Assembly: GCA_025517565.1 (NCBI GenBank)
Contig: JAOPKD010000008.1
Coordinates: 1-64,000, forward strand
DNA length: 64,000 nt
Reading direction: 5' to 3'
Origin: Halapricum hydrolyticum
GTDB taxonomy: Archaea; Halobacteriota; Halobacteria; Halobacteriales; Haloarculaceae
This document shows positions 34,144 through 43,856 of this stretch, in pieces (within the stretch, counting starts at the first letter, position 1; the number at the start of each line of letters is the position of its first letter). The notes below the pieces were generated by a model, which had not been told where the DNA came from, searched no databases, and saw only the letters and a program-made list of their open reading frames with translations. The position numbers and the translations under genes are program-made.

Positions 34144-35625
34144 TCAGCGCTGCGAGACGACCATCTCGTTTGGCGTCTCCAGACTCGCGGGCAGGTCGGT
34201 CTCGCCCATCAGATACTCGTCGATGTGACGAGCGGCGTCGCGGCCGTCACCGATCGCCCAGACGATCAGCGATGGGCCGGAATTAGCGTCGCCCGTGGCG
34301 AAAATCCCGTCGACGCTCGTCTGGTGGTCCTCGGTCTCGAAGGTGCCGTCGTCGGTCATCTCCAACCCCAGCGACTCGAACGGCGTCGATTCCGGCCCCT
34401 CGAACCCGGCGGCGATCAGGACCATCTCGGCCTCGACGCGCATTCCTTCCTCGATGATGGTGCTCTCCCACTCGCCGTCTTCGTTCTGGTCCCATTCGAC
34501 CCGGTGAGCCCGCAGTTCGTCGACCGTTCCGTCGCCGTCGGCGTCGAGGAACCCCTGGGTTTGCACGCAGTATTCCTCGACACCGCCCTCTTCCTGTGAA
34601 TAGGACTTCTCGTACGTCTGGGGCTGGTCGGGCCACTGGTTACCGGGCGGCCGCTCTTCCGGGGGTTTGGGCAGCAGTTCGATCTGGACGACCTGTGTCG
34701 CACCCTGGCGATGGGCCGTACCGACACAATCCGCGCCGGTGTCTCCACCGCCGAGGACGACGACGCTCTTGCCCTCGGCGTCCATCGTTTCGGGGACGGC
34801 GGCCCCGCCGCTCTGGCCGGGATTCGCTCGTGGCAAGTACTCCATCGCGAAGTGGATGCCGTCGAGATCACGCCCGTCGATCGGAATGTCGATCGGCTTC
34901 TGTGCGCCGACCGCGATGCAGGCGGCGTCGTACTCCTCGTCGAGTTTCTCGGCGGGAATGTCCTCGCCGACCTCGACGCCGCACTCGAAGGTGATCCCCT
35001 CCTGGCGGAGCTGATCGATCCGCCGATCGACCTTCTGTTTGCTGAACTTTGCGTCCGGAATGCCGTAGCGCATCAGGCCGCCGGGGTGTTCGTCACGCTC
35101 GTAGACCGTGACGTGATGGCCCACCCGATTCAGTTGCTGTGCGGCTGCCAGCCCTGCGGGGCCGCTGCCGACGATCGCGATCTCCTTGTCGGTGCGCTCC
35201 TCGGGCGGGTCGGGCTCGATCCAGCCTTCCTCCCAGCCTCTGTCGACGATCGCCCGCTCGATGGACTTGATCGTCACGGGGTCGTCGTTGTACTTGAGGG
35301 TGCAGGTGTTCTCACAGGGGGCCGGACAGTTGTACCCCGTGAATTCGGGGAAGTTGTTCGTCGCGTGCAGCCGCTCGAGGGCACGTTTCCAGTCGCCCCG
35401 GTAGACCAGGTCGTTCCAGTCGGGGATGATGTTCCCGATCGGGCACCCGCTCATGCAGGCGGGCGTACCACAGGACATGCATCGCTCTCCCTGCGACCGG
35501 AGGTGGTCTTCGTCCCACTTCTGTTCCCAGATCTCCTCGAAGTCGCCCTTCCGCTGTTCGGGGTCGCGTTTGTGGATCGGTTCGCGCTCGTGTTTCAGGT
35601 AGCCGTCGGGATGGTCTTTGCTCAT
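34144..35625 (-). CDS. gltD: Glutamate synthase, small (beta) subunit
   Basis: A 493-residue protein has N-terminal Fe-S cysteines (CMSCGTPACMSGCPIGN and CPAPCENTC), an FAD motif (VGSGPAGLAAAQQL near residue 152) and an NADPH-binding GGGDTGADCVG motif near residue 291. It supplies electrons from NAD(P)H to the large subunit for glutamate formation from glutamine and 2-oxoglutarate. It follows gltB with a 1-bp overlap, so the two are translationally coupled. Confidence 0.93.
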   Translation of the reverse strand: MSKDHPDGYLKHEREPIHKRDPEQRKGDFEEIWEQKWDEDHLRSQGERCMSCGTPACMSGCPIGNIIPDWNDLVYRGDWKRALERLHATNNFPEFTGYNCPAPCENTCTLKYNDDPVTIKSIERAIVDRGWEEGWIEPDPPEERTDKEIAIVGSGPAGLAAAQQLNRVGHHVTVYERDEHPGGLMRYGIPDAKFSKQKVDRRIDQLRQEGITFECGVEVGEDIPAEKLDEEYDAACIAVGAQKPIDIPIDGRDLDGIHFAMEYLPRANPGQSGGAAVPETMDAEGKSVVVLGGGDTGADCVGTAHRQGATQVVQIELLPKPPEERPPGNQWPDQPQTYEKSYSQEEGGVEEYCVQTQGFLDADGDGTVDELRAHRVEWDQNEDGEWESTIIEEGMRVEAEMVLIAAGFEGPESTPFESLGLEMTDDGTFETEDHQTSVDGIFATGDANSGPSLIVWAIGDGRDAARHIDEYLMGETDLPASLETPNEMVVSQR

Positions 35626-38600
35626 CAGTCGTCACCCTCCGTTGGAGACGCGGTGGTGGTCGGCGCGGGCGGCGAGACGCGGATGTCCTCGCCCGCTTCG
35701 AGGTGTTCCTCGACGACCTTCGCGTAGGCGTCCGGCATGACCTTCACGAACTTCTCGCGGTACTCATCGAAGTTCTCGAGGATTCTCTGCCCCTTCTCGC
35801 TGCCCGTGTAGCGGACGTGGTTTTCGATCATCCGCTTGATCATCTGGACATCGCGCTCGTCTTCGATCGCTTCCAGTGAGACCATATCCTTGTTGACGTT
35901 CCGTTCGAAGTCACCGGTCTCGTCGAGGACGTACGCCTCGCCGCCAGACATACCGGCACCGAAGTTCTTGCCCGTCCCGCCGAGGATGACGGCGATTCCG
36001 CCGGTCATGTACTCACAGCCGTGGTCGCCGACGCCCTCGACGACGGTCTTGACCCCGGAGTTGCGGACGGCAAAGCGCTCGCCGGCCTGGCCGTTGAAGT
36101 AGGCTTCGCCGTCGGTCGCCCCGTAGAGTGCGACGTTGCCGATCAGGATGTTCTCGTCGGCCTCGTAGGTGGCCTCGGCGGGCGTCTCGACGATCAGCTT
36201 GCCGCCGGAGAGACCCTTGCCACAGTAGTCGTTGGCGTCGCCCTCCAGGTGCATAGTGATCCCGTCGGCCAGGAACGCGCCGAAGCTCTGTCCGCCAGTC
36301 CCGTCGACGTCGATCGAGACGGTGTCCTCCGGCAGGCCGTCCTCGCCGTGGCGCTTCGAGATCTCCGAGGAGAGCATCGCGCCCAGCGTCCGGTCCTCGT
36401 TGCCGGCTCGCAGATCGACGTGGACGCTGTCGCCGTCCTCGATGGCAGGCTCGGCCGCCCTGAGCAGTTCCTGGTCGAGCTTCTCGTCGAGGCGGTGATT
36501 CTGCTCGGTCGTCTTCCTGCGGTCGTCGCCCTCCGGCTGCCAGAGCAGTCCCGAGAGGTCGACGTGCTTGGCCTTCGGGTGGTCGACGTCTTTCTGTTCG
36601 AGCAGGTCGACCCGACCGATCATCTCCTCGACGGTTTCGAAGCCGAGTTCGGCCATGTACTCTCGCACCTCCTGGGCCATGTGGCGCATATAGGTGGCGA
36701 CGTACTCGGGGTCGCCGGGGAACCGCTCGCGGAGGTCCTCGTCCTGGGTCGCGACGCCGACCGAGCAGGTGTTGTTGTGACACTGCCGCAACATCAAACA
36801 GCCACAGGTGATCAGCGGGGCCGTCCCGAAGCCGTACTCCTCGGCACCGAGAAGCGCTCCGACGACGACGTCGCGACCTGTCTTCATGCCGCCGTCGACG
36901 CGGACTTTGATCCGCGAGCGCAAGCCGTTCTCGACCAGGACTTGCTGGGCCTCGGCCAATCCGAGTTCCCAGGGCAGTCCCGCGTTCTTGATCGAGGTCT
37001 GCGGGGAGGCACCGGTTCCGCCGGCCGCCCCGGAGATGAGTACCGAATCGGCCTTGCCTTTCGAGACGCCGGCAGCGATGATGCCGACACCCGCCTCGGA
37101 GACGAGTTTGACGTGCACGCCAGCCTCGGGGTTGGAACATTTCAGGTCGTGAATGAGCTGGGCGAGGTCCTCGATGGAGTAGATGTCGTGGTGGGGCGGC
37201 GGCGAGATCAGCGGGACGCCCGGCGTGGTCGAACGGGTGTCGGCGATGATCTCGTTGACCTTCTCGCCCGGCAGGTGCCCGCCTTCGCCCGGCTTCGAAC
37301 CCTGGGCCATCTTGATCTCCAGCATCTCGGCGTTGGCCAGGTAGTAGCTCGTCACGCCGAACCGGCCCGAGGCGACCTGCTTGTTCGCGCACTCGCGTTC
37401 GGTCCCGAACCGCTCGACTGGTTCGCCACCTTCGCCGGTGCCGGCCCATCCGCCGACGCGGTTCATCCCCGCTGCCAGCGTCTCGTGCGCTTCCTTACTT
37501 AGCGAGCCGAAGGACATCGACCCCGTGAAAAAGCGCTGTGTGATCTCCTCGACGGGCTGTACGTCCTCGATCGGAATGGACTCTCGCTCGTCGGTGTCGA
37601 AATCCAGCAGCCCACGTAGCGTCTGCAGGCGCTGTTCCTGGTCGTTGATCATCGAGGCGAACTCCTGGTAGGCCTCGTAGTCGTCGTTCTGGGCTGCGTC
37701 CTGGAGCTTGCCGATCGTATTGGGGTTCCACTGATGGAACTCGCCGTCGCGCCGCCAGTTGAGCTCGCCGCCCTGGTCGAGGTGGAGCGAACCGCTGACG
37801 TTGGTCTCGAAGCCGTACTCGTGACGTTCGAGCAGGTCGTGTTCGAGTTCTTCGATACCGATCCCTTCGGTGCGGTTCTCGGTGCCGCGGAAGTACTCCT
37901 CAACGAAGTCGCTGTCGAGCCCGACGGCCTCGAAGATCTGCGCCCCCTTGTAACTCTCCAGGGTGGAGATGCCCATCTTGGCCATGACCTTCTGGATGCC
38001 GTCCTCGATGGCGTGGCGGTACTGCGCGAGTGCCTCCTCGGCGTCGTGGTCGACGATCCCCTCGTGGACGAGGTCCTCGATCGTCTCGTAGGCCAGATAC
38101 GGCGTCACGGCGTCGGCACCGTAGCCGACGAGCGTGGCGAAGTGATGGACTGCACAGGGCTGGCCGCTCTCGACGACGATGCCCGTGCGCGTGCGCAGGC
38201 CCTCGCGGACGAGATGGTGGTGGACGCCGCCCGTTGCCAGCAGGCTCGGGATCGGCACCCGGTCGGGCCCCGTCTTCCGGTCGGAGAGAACGAGCATCTC
38301 GTAGCCGTCCTCGACGGCCGAGACGGCCGTCTCGCGAACCTCATCGACGGCCGCTTCGAGGTCTTTCCCCTTCTCGTAGGTGATGTCGATGGTTTTCGCC
38401 TCGATACCGTTTTCGTCGATGTCGGCGACTGTGGCCTGCTGCTCGCGGGTGAGTATCGGCGACTGGAGGTGGAGCTGGCGGCAGTGCTCTGGCGTCTCGC
38501 CGAGCAGGTTTCGCTGGTGGCCGACGTGCTGTTCCAGCGACGTGACCGTCTCCTCGCGGATGTAATCGATCGGCGGGTTCGAGACCTGTGCGAACAGCTG

Positions 38601-40157
38601 CTTGAAGTACGTGAACAGCGTCTTGTTCCGGCTCGATAGGACGGACAGTGGCGTATCGTTGCCCATCGCGCCGACCGGGTCCTTTCCGTCCTCGGCCATC
38701 GGCTCGACGAGGTGTTCGACGTGGTCCAGGGTGTAGCCGAACGCCCGCTGGTGGGCCGTGATGTCGTCGTCGACGTAGGTGGGCGTCGCTTCGGGGCCAC
38801 CGTCGAGGTCTTCGAGGCGGACCTCGTTTTCTTCCAGCCAGCGGCCGTACTTCTCGTCGGTCAAGCTGTCGAACATCTCCTCGTCGGAGACGACGCCGCC
38901 CTCGTCGGGGTCAGCGTAAAACAGTTGGCCCGGTTGCAGGCGGTCCTTGTGGACGACGTTGTCCTCTTCGACCTCCAGTGCGCCGGTCTCGCTGGCCATC
39001 ACGAGCCGGTCGTCCTCCGTGACGACGTACCGGCACGGTCGCAGACCGTTGCGATCCAGGACTGCGCCGACCCTGAAGCCGTCCGTGTAGGCGATCAGTG
39101 CCGGGCCGTCCCAGGGCTCGTTGATCGTCGAGTGGTAACGGTACCACTCCTCGCGATCGGCGTCGAGCTGATCGTCCTGTTCCCAGGCTTCGGGTACCAG
39201 CATCCGCAGGGCGTGGGGCATCGAGCGTCCGCCTTCGACCAGCAACTCGAGGACGTTGTCGACGACGGCAGTGTCGGACTGGTCCTCGTTGGTGATCGGC
39301 TTGAGCTTCTCGATGTCCGAGCCGAACTCGGGACTTTCCAGTTCGGATTCGCGGGCCTGCATCCAGTTGAGGTTCCCGCGTAGCGTGTTGATCTCCCCGT
39401 TGTGGATGATGTTCCGGTACGGGTGTGCGAGTTCCCACGCGCCCAGCGTGTTCGTCGAGAACCGCGAGTGGACGAACGCCAGCCGCGAGACGACCCGTTC
39501 GTCCGAGAGGTCGGGGTAGTACTCGCGAACCTGAGCGTTTGTGAGCAATCCCTTGTAGACGGTCTTGCGACGGTCAAGCGAACAGATATAGAAGCGATCG
39601 CTGCCGGTCGGCTGTTCGAATCCGACGCGGTTCTCGATCACCCGTCGCAGAATGTACAGTCCGGAGTCGATCTCCGCGGGTTCCAGGTCCGCCTTCGGCT
39701 TCACGAAGAACTGTTCGACGTCCGGTTCCGTCGCCAGTGCCGTCTCGCCTAAACTGGCGTTGTCCGTCGGAACCGATCGCCAGGCGACGACCTTGAACCC
39801 TTCCTGTTCGGCGGTCTCCTCGATCAGCGTTCGGAGTTCGTCGCTCGGTTCGTCTTTCGGCAGGAAGACGACCCCGACGCCGTACTCGTCGAACCCGCCG
39901 AGTCCGTCGACCTCGTCGGTGAAAAACGCGTGCGGCTTCTGGATCAGAATCCCTGCCCCGTCGCCGGTGTTCGGCTCCGCCCCGCGGGCACCCCGATGAT
40001 CGAGGTTCTCGAGCAGGTCGAGCCCGTCCTCGATGGTCTCGTGGCTCCGCTCCCCGCCCAAATCAAGCGTGATACCCACGCCACAGTTGGCCTTCTGCCC
40101 TCTCATATCATATAAACTATCTTTAATTCCGGTGTCGGTGCTGTCCATGGTCTGCAT
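35625..40157 (-). CDS. gltB: Glutamate synthase, large (alpha) subunit
   Basis: A 1510-residue protein. The class II glutaminase nucleophile is the Cys of KANCGVG (residue 25), so a short propeptide is expected to be removed. A central domain, the FMN-binding synthase domain (KGKADSVLISGAAGGTGASP), the [3Fe-4S] cysteines (CGCLMLRQCHNNTC) and the C-terminal GXGXG domain (GGTGKNFGAGMSGG) follow in order. This is the full-length bacterial-type organisation. The start at 40157 agrees with a TATA-like ATTTAT on the minus strand near 40178-40183, giving a nearly leaderless transcript; an internal ATG at 40148 is possible. Confidence 0.93.
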   Translation of the reverse strand: MQTMDSTDTGIKDSLYDMRGQKANCGVGITLDLGGERSHETIEDGLDLLENLDHRGARGAEPNTGDGAGILIQKPHAFFTDEVDGLGGFDEYGVGVVFLPKDEPSDELRTLIEETAEQEGFKVVAWRSVPTDNASLGETALATEPDVEQFFVKPKADLEPAEIDSGLYILRRVIENRVGFEQPTGSDRFYICSLDRRKTVYKGLLTNAQVREYYPDLSDERVVSRLAFVHSRFSTNTLGAWELAHPYRNIIHNGEINTLRGNLNWMQARESELESPEFGSDIEKLKPITNEDQSDTAVVDNVLELLVEGGRSMPHALRMLVPEAWEQDDQLDADREEWYRYHSTINEPWDGPALIAYTDGFRVGAVLDRNGLRPCRYVVTEDDRLVMASETGALEVEEDNVVHKDRLQPGQLFYADPDEGGVVSDEEMFDSLTDEKYGRWLEENEVRLEDLDGGPEATPTYVDDDITAHQRAFGYTLDHVEHLVEPMAEDGKDPVGAMGNDTPLSVLSSRNKTLFTYFKQLFAQVSNPPIDYIREETVTSLEQHVGHQRNLLGETPEHCRQLHLQSPILTREQQATVADIDENGIEAKTIDITYEKGKDLEAAVDEVRETAVSAVEDGYEMLVLSDRKTGPDRVPIPSLLATGGVHHHLVREGLRTRTGIVVESGQPCAVHHFATLVGYGADAVTPYLAYETIEDLVHEGIVDHDAEEALAQYRHAIEDGIQKVMAKMGISTLESYKGAQIFEAVGLDSDFVEEYFRGTENRTEGIGIEELEHDLLERHEYGFETNVSGSLHLDQGGELNWRRDGEFHQWNPNTIGKLQDAAQNDDYEAYQEFASMINDQEQRLQTLRGLLDFDTDERESIPIEDVQPVEEITQRFFTGSMSFGSLSKEAHETLAAGMNRVGGWAGTGEGGEPVERFGTERECANKQVASGRFGVTSYYLANAEMLEIKMAQGSKPGEGGHLPGEKVNEIIADTRSTTPGVPLISPPPHHDIYSIEDLAQLIHDLKCSNPEAGVHVKLVSEAGVGIIAAGVSKGKADSVLISGAAGGTGASPQTSIKNAGLPWELGLAEAQQVLVENGLRSRIKVRVDGGMKTGRDVVVGALLGAEEYGFGTAPLITCGCLMLRQCHNNTCSVGVATQDEDLRERFPGDPEYVATYMRHMAQEVREYMAELGFETVEEMIGRVDLLEQKDVDHPKAKHVDLSGLLWQPEGDDRRKTTEQNHRLDEKLDQELLRAAEPAIEDGDSVHVDLRAGNEDRTLGAMLSSEISKRHGEDGLPEDTVSIDVDGTGGQSFGAFLADGITMHLEGDANDYCGKGLSGGKLIVETPAEATYEADENILIGNVALYGATDGEAYFNGQAGERFAVRNSGVKTVVEGVGDHGCEYMTGGIAVILGGTGKNFGAGMSGGEAYVLDETGDFERNVNKDMVSLEAIEDERDVQMIKRMIENHVRYTGSEKGQRILENFDEYREKFVKVMPDAYAKVVEEHLEAGEDIRVSPPAPTTTASPTEGDD

Positions 40158-40360
40158 CCATATGTGTGAAATAGACTCATAAATCGCACGGTGTTTGAAG
40201 CTCCATTTGGTTTCTGGGCGGCAAATATTACGAACGTGAACCTAGGACAGGCGACTGAAACAATACCTATCGAAAGACGTAGTATTCATAATACTGTTTA
40301 ATCACCCTAGCATACCTTCGCCGGGGGACCACGTCGGAAACGGGACTGGCGGCAGGCAAG
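40158..40360. promoter_or_regulatory. gltB promoter region with perfect palindrome
   Basis: This AT-rich 203-bp gap holds the gltB TATA-like site (ATTTAT on the minus strand, 40178-40183). A perfect inverted repeat AGTATT-CAT-AATACT lies at 40281-40295. It is about 125 bp before gltB and could be an operator for a nitrogen- or amino-acid-responsive regulator. No gene is seen. Confidence 0.4.
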
Positions 40361-40819
40361 TCAGATCGGTTTCCGAAGTCTGATCCCGAGGAGACCGTGC
40401 CACTCGGCGGTCTCTATCCGCTCGAATTCGTTGGCGTCGAAAAACGGCATCGCGGAGCGGGGCACGGTCGTCGACAGCGACTCGTGTCCGTGCTCGCCCG
40501 CTGCGGATTCGATGCGGGAAAGCACCGCACTCCCGAAGCCCTCCCGCTGGTAGTCGGGGCTCGTCACGATCGTCAGGAGCGTTCCGTCCTGTCGGTCGAG
40601 CGTGGCATACGAGACGGGAGTGACTTCGGTTTCGGCGACGACGACGAGATACTGATCGTCGTCGATCCAGGTTGACAGCTCCTCGTCGACGGTCGCGACG
40701 AGATCACCGACGGTCTTGCGATCGTACTCGTCTTCGAAGGCGGCCTTGAGCGCCTGGGCACGAAGGATGTCGAGACTGCTCGCATCCCCCGGCTCGGCGT
40801 CGCGTATCGTGACTTCCAT
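40361..40819 (-). CDS. GNAT-family N-acetyltransferase
   Basis: A 152-residue GNAT protein has a strand-rich core and the acetyl-CoA loop region IVTSPDYQREGFGSAVLSRI (Q/R-x-x-G-x-G/A form at about residues 88-107). The N terminus MEVTIRDAEPGDASSLDILR is typical. The acceptor is unknown. It stands alone between gltB and the asparagine-synthase-like gene. Confidence 0.82.
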   Translation of the reverse strand: MEVTIRDAEPGDASSLDILRAQALKAAFEDEYDRKTVGDLVATVDEELSTWIDDDQYLVVVAETEVTPVSYATLDRQDGTLLTIVTSPDYQREGFGSAVLSRIESAAGEHGHESLSTTVPRSAMPFFDANEFERIETAEWHGLLGIRLRKPI

Positions 40820-40870
40820 CGGGCAGGTGTTCGTCCGGTAGCACCTTGACAGTAGTGCCGTGGCCGACGA

Positions 40871-41938
40871 TCAGCGGCTCAGCGACTCGACGTACTGCGT
40901 GACGTGATCGTCCATCCGGCGCTTGAACCCGGCCTGGCGGGCCAGCCGATCGAGTTCGCGGGCGACGAGACTCCCGTACTGGACGGCCTTCTTCTCGCGG
41001 GTCGCCAGCTCTTCGGGGAGCCACCGCCAGGCCGCCTCCCGGAGTGCGACCTTCCGGGTGTCGCCTTCGACGAGCAACTCGCCGGGCAGACCGAGCGCGG
41101 CCTCGACGATCGCGTCGTGCAACAGCGGTGCGACCGGTTCGACGCCGGCCGCGCGGATGGTCAGTACGTCACGTTCGAGCTGGTCGGGGAGCGTCTCGAT
41201 CATCTCGCGGGTCGCTCCCCGGACGGTGTCGCTGTCCACTCGCGGGTCCGTTGGTGCCTTCGCGACCTTGGCGTACCCACCGAACAGCTCGTCTGCGCCC
41301 TGTCCCAGCGCCAGCCGGTCGAACCCGTCGGTAGCGACGCGTTCGGCGACCAGGTACAGCGGGAGCGCGATCTGGATATCCATCGCGTTGGTCCGACCGG
41401 TCGCGGCCACGATCTCGGGCACCGCTCGCTCGAGATCGGCGTGTGTCACTTCGACGACCGTGAGGTCGCTGTCCAGCAGTTCCGCACCGCGCTCTGCCGC
41501 TTCGACGTCGTGACTGTCCGGGAATCCAACGACGTACAGGGGCACGTCGAACACGGCCGCGAGCAGCGCCGAGTCCAGCCCGCCGGAGAAGGCAATCGCG
41601 AGGCCGTCGGTGTCGATCGTCGAGAAGGCCCGTTCGAGTGCCGACTGGACGGCTGCGACGCCGTCGCTGGGTTCGGCGGGTGAGGGATCGGGGAGCGACC
41701 CCCAGCGCTCGAGACCTTGCTGGGTTCGGATGTGGCCGGCTGGGAACGGGTGCGGATCGTCGAGTTCAGTCGGATCGAACGCCCACGTCTCGCCGTCGAC
41801 GAACAGCGGATACCGGCCGAGCATGTCACGGACCAGCATACCGTCGATCTCGCCGGCGAAGCCCCGGGAACCGGGGAGCGGATCGCTTCGCTGGATGGCC
41901 GCGCGTACGACTGTCGGAGACGCACCCTGGAGAGTCAT
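40871..41938 (-). CDS. Asparagine-synthase-like ATP-dependent amidotransferase
   Basis: A 355-residue protein has the PP-loop ATP-pyrophosphatase motif SGGLDSALLAAV near residue 121 and GQGADELFGGYAKV, as in AsnB C-terminal domains. The N-terminal 100 residues resemble a glutaminase-like half but lack the Cys at position 2, so glutamine hydrolysis is unlikely. It may make an amide or acyl-adenylate from an unknown substrate. It starts in an ATGA overlap with the PHP gene, which fixes the start at 41938. Confidence 0.8.
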   Translation of the reverse strand: MTLQGASPTVVRAAIQRSDPLPGSRGFAGEIDGMLVRDMLGRYPLFVDGETWAFDPTELDDPHPFPAGHIRTQQGLERWGSLPDPSPAEPSDGVAAVQSALERAFSTIDTDGLAIAFSGGLDSALLAAVFDVPLYVVGFPDSHDVEAAERGAELLDSDLTVVEVTHADLERAVPEIVAATGRTNAMDIQIALPLYLVAERVATDGFDRLALGQGADELFGGYAKVAKAPTDPRVDSDTVRGATREMIETLPDQLERDVLTIRAAGVEPVAPLLHDAIVEAALGLPGELLVEGDTRKVALREAAWRWLPEELATREKKAVQYGSLVARELDRLARQAGFKRRMDDHVTQYVESLSR

Positions 41939-42621
41939 TCGAAGAACTTCAAGAGCCGGGCTCGGACGCGCCGTTTTGCCCCACCAGCAGCCTGTTTGAA
42001 ACTGATGTGCCACGGCGTCCGTCGCCCTTCGATAGTTGTCCGGCCGTCGGCAATCGCCGACAGGATCGACTCGACGGACTGTTCGTCGGTCTCGACGTTG
42101 GTGATCGCCCGGCCGACCATCTCCGCGATGTGTGCGTCGCTCCCGGCGGTCATCGGGATGCCGTGTTCGGTCGCGAACTGCCGCGCCTGACGGTTGGCGT
42201 AGCCGGTCAGCAGCCGGGAATTGTAGACCTCGATCGCGTCGGCACGGGCGAGGTCGGCCCGCGATATCTTTGCCATCACGCCACTGCGAGATTCCTGGAA
42301 CGGGTGCGGGACGACGGCGATCCCGCCCTGGTCGTGGATCCGGTTGAGCGTCTCCGTGAACGGCAGTCCTTTCGGTATCGCGTCTGAAATCCCCAGCGCG
42401 AGCACGTGCCCCGCTGCGCTCGTCACTTCCATACCGGGAACCCCGACGAGATCGTATTCGGACGCCTTCTCGACGGCCGCAAGACTCGCGTCGATCTCGT
42501 CGTGGTCGGTAATTGCAAGCGCATCGAGAGACGCATCCTGCGCTCGCGCCAGGATGTCGTCGACGGAGTCACGCCCATCGTATGAAAGCGAGGAGTGAAC
42601 GTGAAGCTCGACCGAGAGCAC
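41935..42621 (-). CDS. PHP-domain metal-dependent phosphoesterase
   Basis: A 228-residue PHP protein has ELHVHSSLSYDG at the N terminus, ITDHDEIDAS, PGMEVTSAAGH, VVPHPF and TAGSDAH, which together provide the trinuclear metal site. Such stand-alone PHP proteins hydrolyse phosphate esters of nucleotides or amino-acid precursors. The translational coupling to an asparagine-synthase-like enzyme suggests a shared pathway, which is not identifiable from sequence. Confidence 0.85.
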   Translation of the reverse strand: MLSVELHVHSSLSYDGRDSVDDILARAQDASLDALAITDHDEIDASLAAVEKASEYDLVGVPGMEVTSAAGHVLALGISDAIPKGLPFTETLNRIHDQGGIAVVPHPFQESRSGVMAKISRADLARADAIEVYNSRLLTGYANRQARQFATEHGIPMTAGSDAHIAEMVGRAITNVETDEQSVESILSAIADGRTTIEGRRTPWHISFKQAAGGAKRRVRARLLKFFE

Positions 42622-42773
42622 GACCGGGGATTCGATGGCACCGAAGAAAAACGGCTCGATATCATACCGCCGCCTGTACGTTCGTGAAGAATACTCGCCA
42701 GACTGGGGTGTGACTTCTCTTGACGCTCAGCCAGCAGTGTCAGACGGTCCGGCCGGAATGCGGACGGACACCG

Positions 42774-43856
42774 TCAGTCGGCCGTCGATTCGGCCGGGGA
42801 TCCCCCGGCAGCGGCTTCTTTGTCGACGTAACACACCGGATCCGGTTCGAAGGGGTCGTCGTGGACTGCCAGCGCACGTCCACGAGAGCCACCGCTGCAG
42901 ATGTCGCCGAACTGGCAACCCCGGCAGCGATCGGGGAGGCCGGCCTCTTCGTGGCGGAGTCGCTCCAGCAGCGGGTTGGACTCGTCGGTCCAGATCGAGC
43001 CGAACGGCCGATCGCGAACCGATCCCAGCGCGTACCGATCCCAGAACGGACCGGGGTAGACGCGCCCGGCCGGGCCGAGTTTCGCGACTGGCGGCGACGG
43101 CGCCGTGCCGAGTCGTTCGCGCAGCGCCTCTCGAACGTCGGTCGAACACGCCTCCTCGAGGCGATCCTGTGCGTATTCGGCCACGTACCCGGCGTCGATA
43201 CCGCCGCTGAGGACTGTTTCGAGGTGGGTGCCCCGCTCGTGGGCGTCGCGCGCCAGATCCGCGAGCCGCCGGACGGCTCGTCGTCGCTGCTCCTCGTCGA
43301 GTTCGGGTTCGGGGACGTGCGTGAGCCGGAAGCGATCGGCCGACAGCAGCGCCGCGAGGTCGTAGATTTCCTCCATGTCGGTGACGCTCTCGGCCTGCAG
43401 CGGGAAGCGCAACTCGGTCGCCAGATCGGTGTCGTCGGCGGCTCGGAGCGTCTCCAGCGCGGCATCGATGGCATCCGAGGAGGTGTGTTGCTCTCGTGGG
43501 GTCGACAGGCCCTCGACGAGCACGCTAACCCGGGTCAATCCGGAGTCGGCCAGCGATTCTAGCCGGGATTGATCGAGTTGCTGTCCGCTGGTACGGAGTG
43601 TCGTCTCCAGTCCATGATCGTCGGCGCGCTCGATCAGTTCGTCGACAGCGTCGAGCCCGGAAGTTCCAGTCAGCCGAAGCGTCTCGACACCGAAAGCGGC
43701 GAGTTGGTCGATGACGACGGGGCGCTCGGACGTCAACAGCGGTTCACGGTCGCCGAGCAGTTCCTCATCTTCTAGCACCCACTCGACTATCGGTGCACTC
43801 GAGGGTGCGATCGTCGGGTGCTCGCAGTCACAGAGGAGTGCGTCGAGTTGAATCAT
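42774..43856 (-). CDS. Pseudo-radical-SAM protein with SPASM domain
   Basis: A 360-residue protein has a radical-SAM-like barrel, but the N-terminal CxxxCxxC cluster motif is missing; only C9-D-C11 remains. A C-terminal SPASM-type cluster is kept (RCRGCQFGDICSGG and PVCYV). It matches the haloarchaeal pseudo-rSAM/SPASM family known to me from TIGRFAM definitions. The closest active relatives make modified haems (NirJ/AhbC) or peptides (PqqE). It overlaps the preceding small gene by 4 bp (ATGA). It probably binds a peptide or substrate rather than cleaving SAM itself. Confidence 0.75.
   Translation of the reverse strand: MIQLDALLCDCEHPTIAPSSAPIVEWVLEDEELLGDREPLLTSERPVVIDQLAAFGVETLRLTGTSGLDAVDELIERADDHGLETTLRTSGQQLDQSRLESLADSGLTRVSVLVEGLSTPREQHTSSDAIDAALETLRAADDTDLATELRFPLQAESVTDMEEIYDLAALLSADRFRLTHVPEPELDEEQRRRAVRRLADLARDAHERGTHLETVLSGGIDAGYVAEYAQDRLEEACSTDVREALRERLGTAPSPPVAKLGPAGRVYPGPFWDRYALGSVRDRPFGSIWTDESNPLLERLRHEEAGLPDRCRGCQFGDICSGGSRGRALAVHDDPFEPDPVCYVDKEAAAGGSPAESTAD

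Noticed and set aside
33250..34599. 449-residue plus-strand ORF spanning the UDG gene and gltD
   Set aside because: It is antisense to the UDG gene (GDHPG motif) and to gltD (Fe-S and FAD motifs), and shows no domain of its own.
36013..37502. Two ORFs of about 480-490 residues opposite or out of frame with gltB
   Set aside because: gltB is continuous through this region with FMN and Fe-S motifs. The other frames are Arg-rich or low-complexity shadows.
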